Shown here in pieces: positions 25,925 to 34,053 of a DNA stretch of 64,000 bases. This DNA comes from Arthrobacter sp. 18067 (GTDB lineage Bacteria > Actinomycetota > Actinomycetes > Actinomycetales > Micrococcaceae): positions 124,001 to 188,000 of the forward strand of contig NZ_CACSJJ010000008.1 in NCBI RefSeq assembly GCF_902706295.1, given 5' to 3'. How positions within the stretch are numbered: position 1 is the stretch's first letter; every line of letters begins with the position of its first letter. A model generated the notes under the pieces. It was not told where the DNA came from and made no database searches. It saw only the letters and a list, made by a program, of their open reading frames with translations. The position numbers were made by a program, and so were the translations under genes.

Positions 25925-26690
25925 CAGCTTTCCTCTGCTTGGTCACGCGTCGTGCCACCACCAGGCCCACCATGGATAGCCCCATGATGATCGGATAGGC
26001 CATGGTGCGTTCGATCGCGCCCGGTTCCTCCACGCGCAGCCCCACTGCAAGGATGTAGATGGTGGTTCCCAGGGACACGGCGCCGCACACCAGGACAAAC
26101 CAGGACATCTGCGTATGCCTGCGCCATACGACGCCCAGGATCGCCAAGGACAGTGGGCCGGCGATGAAATACATGCCCGCACCGACCAGATGCAGCGCCA
26201 GGTCAGTGTCTTCGGGAACCAGGCCAACCATTGCCTGGCCTATGCCCGCCACGAAGATCAGGGCCCGCACCGCGCCCGCCGCGATCCAGGGAAAAGACTC
26301 GGCCGTCCTTTGGGATTCCGAGGCCATCCGGGGAGTGATGACCCGCGCACCCGGCTCGGCTGCGATGGACAACACAGCCGTATTCACCAATACGGCGCCC
26401 AGAATCATGGCTACGCCCTGAAGCACGAACGAGACATTCATCAGCCAATTGAGCGGGGAGCAGACTTCGTACCCATTGAAGGGTCCGCAGTGGGCCGCGC
26501 CGAGATCGCTGATGACGTGCGCCCGCCGTTCATAGCCGGGACTGCCCAGCCACGCAGCTATCGCGACGGCTTCCACAATGAAGTAGTGGATGGGCGTGAT
26601 CGCTGCCCATCCCCCAACCAGCTCGCGTCTCCCGGCGAGGTCGGGCAGAAGCCCGCGGTCAGTGCCGCGCGGACCAGCCGCCGTCGTCAT
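25863..26690 (-). CDS. DUF998-like polytopic membrane protein (copy 1)
   Basis: A 275-aa protein with seven or so transmembrane helices resembling the DUF998 group. Shared signatures with the next gene are ISDLGAxxCG, VCSPLNWLMN, SFVLQGxxxILGA and VGLVPEDxD. Function unknown; no catalytic residues beyond conserved loop acids. It overlaps the convergent upstream gene by 62 bp, a tight packing that argues for precise termination. A paralog follows directly, so this is a tandem duplication. Confidence 0.72.
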   Translation of the reverse strand: MTTAAGPRGTDRGLLPDLAGRRELVGGWAAITPIHYFIVEAVAIAAWLGSPGYERRAHVISDLGAAHCGPFNGYEVCSPLNWLMNVSFVLQGVAMILGAVLVNTAVLSIAAEPGARVITPRMASESQRTAESFPWIAAGAVRALIFVAGIGQAMVGLVPEDTDLALHLVGAGMYFIAGPLSLAILGVVWRRHTQMSWFVLVCGAVSLGTTIYILAVGLRVEEPGAIERTMAYPIIMGLSMVGLVVARRVTKQRKAVRAAVRSSVPGTPQPRRTGG

Positions 26691-26760
26691 AGCGACAGAA
26701 TAGACCCCGCCACGGACCGGCGCACCAGTTGTTCGCTTTTGCGTGCATCACAGCCTGCCC

Positions 26761-27564
26761 TCAGCCCAACCGTGCTGCCTTGCGTTCCGTGTGCACCCGC
26801 TGGGCGATCACCAGGCCGGCTGCGGCCAACCCGATAGTCACCGGGTACCCCATCAGCCGCTCCAAGAGGCCGGGCAGGGGCACTTCCATCCCGGTGACCC
26901 CGCCAGTGATGAGCGCACCGATGCAAACCAGGCCGCACAGGGCAAGGAACCAGCTGACCGGAGTCTGTCGAAACCACAGGATGCCGAGCAGGAGCAGCGC
27001 AAAACCTCCCCCTATGAAGAACATCAAGGCACCCGCAAAATGCCATGGCGAGTCGAGGTCTTCAGGCACCAGGCCAACAATGACCGTCCCGACGCCGGCG
27101 GCTCCAGTCAGGATGCGGATTGCGACAGCCAGTATCCACGGCACGGTCAGCAAGCGGGCTGGAGCGGAATCAGCTGCAACGGACCGAAAACGCCGGGCAG
27201 CAACACCAGGCCGGGCAGCAACACCAGGCCGGGCAGCAACACACAAGAGCCCGGCGGTCAGGAAGAGTGCCCCCAGGATCAGGCCCAGTCCTTGGACCAC
27301 AAACGAGGCGTTCATCAGCAAGTGCAAGGGCGAGCAGACGGCCCTGTCCTCGTACACACCACAAGACACGGCTCCAAGGTCACTGATGTAGCCGGTGGCC
27401 CTGCTGTAAGGCTCCGGACCTGCCCAGGCCTGGATCACGGCGGCTTCGGCAACAAAGTACTGGACGACGCTCAGCTGCGCCCAACCGCCAATGTTTGCCC
27501 TGACGCTGCGGAGGTTGGGGAGGAACGATCCGGCCGGCGCCGGTGCAGTCGAGTGCCCTTTCAT
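26761..27564 (-). CDS. DUF998-like polytopic membrane protein (copy 2)
   Basis: Paralog (267 aa from the ATG at 27564) of the preceding protein, sharing YISDLGAVSCG, VCSPLHLLMNASFVVQG and VGLVPEDLD. It contains an in-frame 18-bp tandem repeat encoding GVAARP units in a cytoplasmic or periplasmic loop between helices 3 and 4, absent from copy 1. An upstream extension to 27816 is open but passes through the tRNA-Arg gene, so it was rejected. Function unknown. Confidence 0.72.
   Translation of the reverse strand: MKGHSTAPAPAGSFLPNLRSVRANIGGWAQLSVVQYFVAEAAVIQAWAGPEPYSRATGYISDLGAVSCGVYEDRAVCSPLHLLMNASFVVQGLGLILGALFLTAGLLCVAARPGVAARPGVAARRFRSVAADSAPARLLTVPWILAVAIRILTGAAGVGTVIVGLVPEDLDSPWHFAGALMFFIGGGFALLLLGILWFRQTPVSWFLALCGLVCIGALITGGVTGMEVPLPGLLERLMGYPVTIGLAAAGLVIAQRVHTERKAARLG
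27192..27245. repeat. 18-bp in-frame tandem repeat (three units)
   Basis: Units at 27192-27209 and 27210-27227 are identical; a third at 27228-27245 matches for the first 15 bases. The repeats lie inside the second DUF998-like gene and add GVAARP peptide units without shifting frame. The copy number would be expected to vary by slippage. Confidence 0.8.
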
Positions 27565-27672
27565 GCTCGCCAGCCTAGCGGTGTTCGGGCAGCGCCCCGG
27601 CAGCTTGTATGCTTGTAGTCGTGTCCGGGCCCTCGAGCTCCAGCAGTGGGATTCAGAGCCATGGACACACAG

Positions 27673-27745
27673 GCCCTCGTAGCTCAGTGGATAGAGCACG
27701 GCTCTCCTAAAGCCGGTGTCGTTGGTTCGATTCCAATCGAGGGCA
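27673..27745 (+). tRNA. tRNA-Arg (anticodon CCU)
   Basis: A 73-nt cloverleaf. Acceptor GCCCTCG pairs with CGAGGGC, with A as discriminator; anticodon stem CGGCT/AGCCG holds the loop CTCCTAA, giving anticodon CCU (reads AGG); the T-loop is GGTTCGATTCC. CCA is not encoded. An open reading frame starts 2 nt after the 3' end, so the tRNA may be cut from a longer transcript. Confidence 0.97.
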
Positions 27746-27746
27746 C

Positions 27747-28205
27747 TTGAACCACCAGGAACCCACCCAGGACTTGCAGGCCTACTTGGCCGGCAGCTGG
27801 AGTGTGGAGCGGACACTCCTGGACCGGGCCTCCGGCACCCGCGGTACTTTTACCGGCGTCGTGCGCTATGCGCTGAACCCCGACGGCGGTCTGGACTACC
27901 GCGAAGACGGCACCATGCACTGGCCTACCCATTCCGGCCCGGCTTTCCGCGAGTATGTCCTCAAACCAGGCGCCGCCCCGGATTCGATGGATGTGTTCTT
28001 TCCCGACGGCAGGCCCTTCCACATCATGAGCTTCTCTGAGCTGGGCAACCAGGACAAGCACTGGTGCGATCCCGACGATTACCGCGTCAACTACGTCTAT
28101 GAGGGCCCGGATTCGTTCAGCTTTACGTGGGATGTCCATGGGCCCGCCAAGGATTTGCTCCTGGAATCGCACCTGGCAAGACTCAACGCCGGGAGGCAAC
28201 TGTGA
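27747..28205 (+). CDS. small DUF6314-like lipocalin-type protein
   Basis: A 152-aa soluble protein resembling the DUF6314 group (LAGSWSVERTLLDR near the N-terminus, then alternating beta strands such as DYREDGTMHWPTHSGPAFREYVL and DYRVNYVY). The fold looks like a small beta-barrel; no enzyme motif recognised. The frame opens with TTG 2 nt after the tRNA, with no room for a ribosome site; a TTG at 27774 is an alternative. It overlaps the NUDIX gene by 4 nt, implying coupled translation. Confidence 0.7.
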   Translation: MNHQEPTQDLQAYLAGSWSVERTLLDRASGTRGTFTGVVRYALNPDGGLDYREDGTMHWPTHSGPAFREYVLKPGAAPDSMDVFFPDGRPFHIMSFSELGNQDKHWCDPDDYRVNYVYEGPDSFSFTWDVHGPAKDLLLESHLARLNAGRQL

Positions 28206-28600
28206 CTGCAACGGACCTCATCGTTGTCAGCGCCGTCTGCGTCTACAACGACGAAGGCCACCTGCTCACAGTACGCAAGCGCGGGACGGAGAAGTTCATG
28301 CACCCGGGCGGCAAGCCCGAGCCCGGCGAAACAGCGGCTGAAGCAGCTTCGCGGGAACTGCATGAAGAAGTCGGCATCGAAGTAGCAGCGGACCGGCTCC
28401 AGCCCCTTGGTGTCTGGCTTGCAGTGGCTGCCAATGAAGCAGCGACGAACATTGAGGCCACAGTCTTCACGGCTCCCGGAACCTGGGAGGCGCACCCTTC
28501 CGCGGAGATCGCCGAGATTCGTTGGCTGGACCTGAACGGGCCGTTGCCCACGGACCTTGCGCCCCTGCTGACGGACCACGTCATCCCGCTGCTGAAATAG
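28202..28600 (+). CDS. NUDIX hydrolase
   Basis: A 132-aa stand-alone NUDIX protein. The box GGKPEPGETAAEAASRELHE then EVGI spans residues 36-59 and matches G-x5-E-x7-R-E-x2-E-E-x-G. Such enzymes cleave nucleoside diphosphates linked to another moiety, including oxidised nucleotides; the substrate is not identifiable here. The GTG start overlaps the upstream stop. Its own stop (TAG) abuts the reverse stop of the ABC exporter gene. Confidence 0.9.
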   Translation: MTATDLIVVSAVCVYNDEGHLLTVRKRGTEKFMHPGGKPEPGETAAEAASRELHEEVGIEVAADRLQPLGVWLAVAANEAATNIEATVFTAPGTWEAHPSAEIAEIRWLDLNGPLPTDLAPLLTDHVIPLLK

Positions 28601-30514
28601 CTAGAGCTCCGGGACGGCTTCCTGGGCCACCGCTGTGGCTTCGGCGAATTGGGTTTGATACAGCTCGGCGTACCGTCCGTCGGCCGCAAGCAGTTCGGTG
28701 TGCGTGCCGCGTTCCACGATCATGCCGTCCTCAACCACCAAAATGGCGTCCGCCGCACGGATGGTGGACAGCCGGTGCGCAATCACGACGGCGGTACGCC
28801 CCTTGAGCGCCTCACCCAAGGCCGCCTGCACGGCGGCTTCGTTGGTGGAATCCAAGGCCGCGGTGGCTTCATCGAGGATCACAACACGCGGCTGCTTGAT
28901 CAGGAGGCGGGCAATGGTGAGGCGTTGGCGTTCACCGCCGGAGAGCCGGTAGCCGCGCTCCCCCACTACCGTTTCCAAGCCGTCAGGCAATGACCGGATC
29001 ATCGGTTCCAGGCGTGCCCGCCGGAGTACATCCCACATGTCGTCTTCGGTGGCATCCGGACGGGCGAGGCGCAGGTTGGACGCGATGGTTTCGTGGAACA
29101 GGTGGCCGTCCTGGGTCACCATGCCCATCGTGTCCCGCAGGGAATCGAAACCCAGATCGCGGACATCCACGCCGGTTCCGGGCTTTTGCCCGCCAAGGCG
29201 CACGGCGCCTGAGTCGACGTCGTACAAACGGGACAGCAACTGCGCCACAGTGGACTTGCCTGCACCGGAGGAGCCCACCAATGCCACGGTCTGGCCGGGT
29301 TCCACCCTGAAGCTGACCCCGTGCAGGACTTCCTCGCCACCGCGGGTGTCCAGGGTTGCTACCTCTTCCAAGGAGGCAAGGGACACTTTATCGGCGGAAG
29401 GGTAGGAGAAGCGGACGTCGTCGAACTCCACGGCCACCGGTCCGGCCGGAACTTCCACGGCATCCGGCTTCTGGGTGATCAGAGGCTGCAGGTCCAGGAC
29501 TTCGAAGACACGCTCAAAGCTGACCAAGGCACTCATGATTTCCACGCGGGCGTTGGACAGGGCAGTCAACGGAGCATAGAGGCGGGTCAGGAGCAGTGCC
29601 AGGACCACCACATCGCCTGGCGCCAACTGTCCGCCCAACGCCAACCAGCCGCCCAGGCCGTAGACCAGGGCAAGAGCCAACGCCGACACCAAGGTCAGCG
29701 CCGTGACGAAAGTGAACTGCAGCATGGCGGTCCGGATTCCGATGTCCCGGACGCGGCCGGCACGGGCAGCGAACTCACGGGATTCCTCATCAGGCCGCCC
29801 AAACAGCTTCACCAGGGTGGCTCCCGGCGCGGAGAAACGCTCGGTCATCTGCGTACCCATGGCCGCATTGTTTGCCGCAGCCTCGCGGCGAAGGTCGGCC
29901 AGCTTGGAGCCCATCCGGCGGGCGGGAATCAGGAAGATCGGCAGCAGGACCATGGCCAGAACAGTAACCAGCCAAGAGGTGTTCAGCATGACCGCAAGCG
30001 TCAGGGCCAAAGCCACCACGTTGCTGACCACTCCGGACAGCGTGCCGGCGAAGGCGGACTGCGCCCCGATGACGTCATTGTTCAGGCGGCTGACCAGTGC
30101 ACCTGTGCGGGTCCTTGTGAAGAAAGCGATGGGCATTCGTTGCACATGGTCAAAAACCCGGGTCCGGAGGTCAACGATGACGCCCTCGCCGATGATGGAA
30201 GAAAGCCAGCGCGTCAGCAGTCCGACACCGGCCTCGCCCACTGCAACGATGGCAATCAGGACGGCGAGCCAAATCACCGTTCCAACACCGGCGTTGGCGA
30301 TGATGGCGTCAACCACCTGACCGGCAAGCACTGGCGTAGCAACAGCCAGGAAGGCGCCGGCAATGGAAGCGATGACAAAGGCAATGAGCTTGGCCTTGTG
30401 CGGGGCAGCAAAAGCCAGGACGCGCTTGAGTGTTTCCTTGGAGAACGGCTTCGATCCGCTCTTGGCTGTGGTGATGTTGTACAGCGAGCTCCACGCCACG
30501 CGGTCCATGCTCAT
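28601..30514 (-). CDS. ABC exporter (fused transmembrane and ATPase domains)
   Basis: A 637-aa half-transporter of the type I exporter class. Six transmembrane helices fill residues 40-320 with the coupling region; the ATPase has Walker A GSSGAGKST, signature LSGGERQRLTIARLL, Walker B VVILDEATAALD and switch His in VIAHRLSTI. It probably works as a homodimer, since no second half-transporter is adjacent. It begins 2 nt after the ABC-F gene, with AGGAGAAG inside that gene's end as ribosome site. The pairing suggests a drug-resistance role. Confidence 0.88.
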   Translation of the reverse strand: MSMDRVAWSSLYNITTAKSGSKPFSKETLKRVLAFAAPHKAKLIAFVIASIAGAFLAVATPVLAGQVVDAIIANAGVGTVIWLAVLIAIVAVGEAGVGLLTRWLSSIIGEGVIVDLRTRVFDHVQRMPIAFFTRTRTGALVSRLNNDVIGAQSAFAGTLSGVVSNVVALALTLAVMLNTSWLVTVLAMVLLPIFLIPARRMGSKLADLRREAAANNAAMGTQMTERFSAPGATLVKLFGRPDEESREFAARAGRVRDIGIRTAMLQFTFVTALTLVSALALALVYGLGGWLALGGQLAPGDVVVLALLLTRLYAPLTALSNARVEIMSALVSFERVFEVLDLQPLITQKPDAVEVPAGPVAVEFDDVRFSYPSADKVSLASLEEVATLDTRGGEEVLHGVSFRVEPGQTVALVGSSGAGKSTVAQLLSRLYDVDSGAVRLGGQKPGTGVDVRDLGFDSLRDTMGMVTQDGHLFHETIASNLRLARPDATEDDMWDVLRRARLEPMIRSLPDGLETVVGERGYRLSGGERQRLTIARLLIKQPRVVILDEATAALDSTNEAAVQAALGEALKGRTAVVIAHRLSTIRAADAILVVEDGMIVERGTHTELLAADGRYAELYQTQFAEATAVAQEAVPEL

Positions 30515-30516
30515 GA

Positions 30517-32178
30517 TTACTTCTCCTGGCTTGGGATGTGGTGAAGTTCCTGGACTTGGCCGTTTTCGAGGTGCCAGCGCGAATCAAGACGGACGTTTTC
30601 CAGCAGCCGTCGGTCATGAGTGACCAACAGGAGCGCGCCCTCGTAACTTTCCAGCGCCTCTTCAAGCTGCTCGATCGCAGGGAGATCCAAATGGTTGGTG
30701 GGCTCGTCCAGCACCAACAGGTTCACGCCACGGGCCTGCAGCAGGGCCAAGGCAGCACGCGTTCGCTCCCCCGGGGACAACGAATCCACTGTCCGCGCGG
30801 TGTGGTCTGCCTTCAGGCCGAACTTGGCAAGGAGCGTGCGGACGTCCGCACCGTTCCAGTCCACCAACACGGCCTCGACAGCGTCGCCAAGCGGCCGCCC
30901 GCCGTCGAGCAGTCCACGCGCCTGGTCGATTTCGCCGATGGCTACGGAGGCGCCCATCGAGGCATCGCCGTCGTCCGGTTCCTGCGTTCCCAGCAGCAGG
31001 CGCAGGAGCGTCGATTTGCCGGCGCCGTTGGGTCCAGTGATGCCGATGCGCTCGCCGCCATTGAGTTGCAGGTTCACCGGTCCCAGCGTGAAGTCACCCT
31101 GCCGGGCAACGACGTCGCGCAAGGTGGCGACGACGGCACTCGAGCGGGGTGCCTGGCCGATGCTGAACTGCAGCTGCCATTCCTTGCGAGGTTCTTCCAC
31201 CTCTGTGAGCCGGGCAATGCGGGACTCCATCTGGCGGACCTTCTGGGCCTGCTTCTCTGACGATTCGCTGCTCGCGGCACGACGGATCTTGTCGTTGTCC
31301 GGGTTCTTCTTCATGGCGTTCCGGACGCCTTGGGAGCTCCACTCCCGCTGGGTGCGCGCGCGGGATACGAGGTCTGCCTTGGTATTGGCGAACTCTTCGT
31401 AGCGCTCACGGGCGTGCCGCTTTGCCACGGCACGCTCTTCGAGGAAGGCCTCGTAGCCCCCGTCATATACGGCCACGGAATTCTGGGCGAGGTCCAGTTC
31501 CACCACGGTAGTGACGCAGCGGGCCAGGAATTCACGGTCGTGGGATACCAGGACAACACCGCCACGAAGACCCTGGACGAAGGCCTCAAGCCTGGCCAGT
31601 CCGTCGAGGTCAAGATCGTTGGTGGGTTCGTCGAGGAGGACTACGTCGAAGCGGCCGAGCAGCAAAGCAGCCAATGCCACCCGCGCGGCCTGTCCGCCGG
31701 AAAGTCCGGTCATGAGGACCTCTGCGCCAAGCTCCAGCCCGAGGTCGGCCAGCACGGCCGGGATACGGTCCTCCAGGTCTGCCGCCCCGGATGCCATCCA
31801 CCGGTCGAAGGCCAAGGAGTAGGCATCATCGGCTCCGGGAGCCCCGGAGCCGAGGGCCTCAGCGGTGGTTTCCATCTCTGTTGTTGCCTGGGCACAGCCG
31901 GTGCGCCTGGCGATGTACGCCTCGATTGTTTCACCGGCAGTTCGCTCGTGCTCCTGCGGCAGCCAGCCAACAAAAGCATCCGACGGAGCCAGGCTGACGC
32001 TGCCCGCCTGGGGCTGGTCCACACCGGCAAGGATGCGCAGCAGTGTGGATTTGCCGGCACCGTTCGCGCCGACGACGCCGACAACGTCGCCGGGAGCCAC
32101 CGTCAGGGAAAGCTCGGAAAAAAGTGTTCGATGGCCGTGGCCACCGGCAAGATCCTTGGCCACCAAAGTTGCTGTCAT
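30517..32178 (-). CDS. ABC-F ribosome-associated ATPase (possible antibiotic target protection)
   Basis: A 553-aa soluble protein with two ATPase domains and no membrane segment, as in ABC-F proteins. Walker A sites are GANGAGKS (37-44) and GPNGAGKST in the second half; Walker B sites are VVLLDEPTNDLD and LLVLDEPTNHLD; signatures are LSGGQAAR and LSPGERTR. A charged linker between the domains corresponds to the P-site interaction arm. The size is near TlrC/OleB-type resistance proteins. The leader holds a terminator hairpin, the usual arrangement for drug-inducible ABC-F genes, and the downstream gene is an ABC exporter. Resistance is inferred, not shown. Confidence 0.88.
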   Translation of the reverse strand: MTATLVAKDLAGGHGHRTLFSELSLTVAPGDVVGVVGANGAGKSTLLRILAGVDQPQAGSVSLAPSDAFVGWLPQEHERTAGETIEAYIARRTGCAQATTEMETTAEALGSGAPGADDAYSLAFDRWMASGAADLEDRIPAVLADLGLELGAEVLMTGLSGGQAARVALAALLLGRFDVVLLDEPTNDLDLDGLARLEAFVQGLRGGVVLVSHDREFLARCVTTVVELDLAQNSVAVYDGGYEAFLEERAVAKRHARERYEEFANTKADLVSRARTQREWSSQGVRNAMKKNPDNDKIRRAASSESSEKQAQKVRQMESRIARLTEVEEPRKEWQLQFSIGQAPRSSAVVATLRDVVARQGDFTLGPVNLQLNGGERIGITGPNGAGKSTLLRLLLGTQEPDDGDASMGASVAIGEIDQARGLLDGGRPLGDAVEAVLVDWNGADVRTLLAKFGLKADHTARTVDSLSPGERTRAALALLQARGVNLLVLDEPTNHLDLPAIEQLEEALESYEGALLLVTHDRRLLENVRLDSRWHLENGQVQELHHIPSQEK

Positions 32179-32232
32179 GTGTGTATCCTCCAGCAGGGAA
32201 AACGCAGGAATTCAGGCCGCGATTCCCGCAGG

Positions 32233-32283
32233 CATGGAAAAACCCGTTGGTCCGGACTTGGGGGGTGTACGGACCAACGGGTT
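32233..32283 (-). terminator. leader terminator/attenuator upstream of the ABC-F gene
   Basis: Perfect 14-bp stem (32270-32283 with 32241-32254) with a 15-nt C-rich loop. On the minus strand the stem runs straight into a TTTTT tract. It lies about 60 nt upstream of the ABC-F start codon and downstream of the likely promoter, so it sits in the 5' leader and not at the end of a gene. Confidence 0.8.
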
Positions 32284-32292
32284 CAAGCATCA

Positions 32293-32321
32293 AGCATAAT
32301 TCAATGTGGCGTCGGCGTAAA
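32293..32321 (-). promoter_or_regulatory. candidate promoter of the ABC-F/ABC exporter operon
   Basis: On the minus strand TTTACG and TATGCT are separated by 17 bp, each matching four of six consensus bases. The predicted start lies just before the leader terminator, giving a very short attenuated leader of about 50 nt. The assignment is weak. Confidence 0.35.
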
Positions 32322-32388
32322 ATCGATTCGTACTCCCACTTGCGGCCTACTCTTGTCCTGCCCCGCGACCCGTCCCGGAAAGTTCTAC

Positions 32389-33111
32389 ATGCCCTTACAG
32401 TCCAAGGCGTTCCAGCGCTGGCTTCACGGCGTTGCGCCCGATGCCAGTACAGCTGACGTCTGCAGGATCGCCGGCATCAAGCGGACAACATTGGCCCAGC
32501 AGTTGGTCCGCGGCAAGGTCGCCGAGTCCACTTTGGTGAGTATCAGCCGCGGCTTCCATGTGAGCCCCGTGGAAGCTCTGTCCACCTTTGATCTTTACTC
32601 TGAACTCCGCGGCGCCCCTGTCCCGCCCACGGGCTGCGAACTCGTGAGCCAGATCGCCACCATCGATCTGCTGCGCGCGGTAGTGGACCGAAGCGAACCA
32701 GGCTCCGCCCCCGCTGGTCACCTTTCCGAACCACCGCACCCTACGTCGGTGCGGAACTGGGTGGACGCGATCGACGACGGCGAGTTACGCCACCGGGTCA
32801 GCGACACCACCGGGATCGCCCCGCAGAACTTCTCGGCACACTTGACGGCCAACAGGCTTCCACCCGAACTCGCCATCGCCACCTCCCGCGCAGCAGGAGT
32901 AGGACCGGCCGGAGGACTTGTTGCGGGCGGGCTCATCACCGAAGCCGAGGCCGGATGGCCACCCAATGCCCGCCAGGAGGCGCTGGACAAAATGTCCCAA
33001 AGCGAACTGGTAACCCTGGCCGGCGAACGGCTCCTGGCACTCGGCAAGACACTGCGCCGCCAGGAACAAGACCACGAACGTACTGAACGAATATGGGAGA
33101 ACCTCGGATGA
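32389..33111 (+). CDS. putative regulator with two tandem helix-turn-helix units
   Basis: A 240-aa protein without close family recognition. Two segments align with each other and look like HTH domains: VCRIAGIKRTTLAQQLVRGK (about 24-43) followed by FHVSP, and VSDTTGIAPQNFSAHLTANR (about 135-154) followed by AGVGP. The C-terminus is a charged helix (TLRRQEQDHERTERIW). The stop overlaps the next start in ATGA, coupling it to a 7-TM protein. It is divergent from the ABC-F operon and may control it or the membrane partner. Confidence 0.6.
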   Translation: MPLQSKAFQRWLHGVAPDASTADVCRIAGIKRTTLAQQLVRGKVAESTLVSISRGFHVSPVEALSTFDLYSELRGAPVPPTGCELVSQIATIDLLRAVVDRSEPGSAPAGHLSEPPHPTSVRNWVDAIDDGELRHRVSDTTGIAPQNFSAHLTANRLPPELAIATSRAAGVGPAGGLVAGGLITEAEAGWPPNARQEALDKMSQSELVTLAGERLLALGKTLRRQEQDHERTERIWENLG

Positions 33112-33815
33112 CGGCTGTCCTGCCTTGGGTGACGCTGGTTGTTTGCCTGGCAATTACGATTGCGCGGATCCCGAGTCTGATCCAGGGTGAGAACCGGGTG
33201 GTTTTCTACATCTTCGCGTTGATCACCCTGGACATCCTCCTCAGCATCGAGGGGCCCTACCTTGCCATCGACGCACTCTTGGGCGGAATCAACGTCACTA
33301 ACCTGATCCTGCGGTTCCTGCTCTACGGAACGTTCCTGCTCATGGGCATCAAGATCGCCATGGGGTTCGGCTCGCAGTCAGCCGTCCGCGCCATACGCGG
33401 CCCCTGGGGTCTGACCGTCCTGGGATTCACGGTGGCGCTGACCATTTTCTTCTTCGTCATCACGGACACACGCGGTTCCACCGTGGGCATGACGGGGCTG
33501 ACGTGGGGACCCTCAATGGAGGCATACGCGGCACTGGGGCGCTTCTATCCCGGCTATGTGTCGGCTTGTCTATTGCCTGCGATCTGGCGGACCATCGTTG
33601 GCCGCTACCCTGTTTTGCTGAGGGGCGCCTCTGCCCTGCTCTTCGTCGGACTGGCCTTGCTGTTGATCTCCCAGCTCTTCCCCCTGATCCCCTTGGTCCA
33701 CCTGTGGTTGCGTTCGCTGATCAACTACTCCGCAGTGCTGGCAACGGCCATCGGCCTGGCCGGGATCTGGTTCTCGAAAGCCTATTCGCGCCGAAAACGA
33801 CGTCTCTCAGCGTAA
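33108..33815 (+). CDS. 7-TM membrane protein coupled to the HTH protein
   Basis: A 235-aa integral-membrane protein, about seven helices with short loops, no signal peptide and a basic C-terminus (YSRRKRRLSA). No transporter signature recognised. GGAGA precedes the ATG inside the upstream gene. The layout (soluble HTH protein plus 7-TM partner in one coupled unit) resembles actinobacterial HTH/membrane pairs of unknown function such as the MAB_1171c group; that comparison is from memory of gene arrangement. Confidence 0.65.
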   Translation: MTAVLPWVTLVVCLAITIARIPSLIQGENRVVFYIFALITLDILLSIEGPYLAIDALLGGINVTNLILRFLLYGTFLLMGIKIAMGFGSQSAVRAIRGPWGLTVLGFTVALTIFFFVITDTRGSTVGMTGLTWGPSMEAYAALGRFYPGYVSACLLPAIWRTIVGRYPVLLRGASALLFVGLALLLISQLFPLIPLVHLWLRSLINYSAVLATAIGLAGIWFSKAYSRRKRRLSA

Positions 33816-33819
33816 GACT

Positions 33820-33848
33820 TTCACAAAACCATTAGATCGTGGCACAAT
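33820..33848 (+). promoter_or_regulatory. promoter of the small RNA or amino-acid importer leader
   Basis: TTCACA (five of six consensus bases) and CACAAT (four of six) are separated by exactly 17 bp, directly after the stop of the 7-TM gene. Transcription would start near 33855. Confidence 0.55.
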
Positions 33849-33854
33849 CATGAA

Positions 33855-33985
33855 TGTGTGAACGCGGTTGCAGCCTGACACCGGAATCAGAGAACGGGTT
33901 TCCGGTGGATGTGGCGCCCACGTGAACACAATTGGGGGGATGAGTGGTGGCGGGCTGTTGGGGACCGCCCCCACTCAGCCTTTTT
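33855..33985 (+). ncRNA. candidate structured small RNA or attenuated leader
   Basis: An approximately 130-nt unit bounded by a promoter and an intrinsic terminator, with no plausible reading frame. A hairpin CACCGGAA/TTCCGGTG occupies 33879-33907, and the terminator stem begins at 33942. It ends 68 nt before the substrate-binding protein gene, so it could be a free small RNA or a leader controlling the importer. It does not match a riboswitch class I can name. Confidence 0.5.
33942..33985 (+). terminator. rho-independent terminator before the amino-acid importer genes
   Basis: Twelve-bp stem with one mismatch (33942-33953 with 33965-33976), then AGCC and TTTTT. It can stop read-through from the 7-TM gene as well as transcripts from the promoter at 33820-33848. 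Confidence 0.8.
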
Positions 33986-34053
33986 AACGGTACTTTGGCG
34001 GACGCCCGCACGCCCCACCCGGGCCCGGTTCCGTCCGTGACTAAGATGGCTCC

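Noticed and set aside
27192-27245. Possible CRISPR array
   Set aside because: The repeats are directly tandem without spacers and lie in frame inside a coding sequence.
32246-32298. Mini-ORFs (ATG CTT GAT GCT TGA and an overlapping longer frame) as a leader peptide of the ABC-F gene
   Set aside because: The first overlaps the predicted -10 box and the second would begin at or before the transcription start; neither has a ribosome site. They would count only if transcription starts further upstream.
33855-33985. Known riboswitch class for the RNA unit before the importer
   Set aside because: Compared by eye with ydaO, TPP, SAM, guanidine and glycine landmarks; none of the defining motifs are present.
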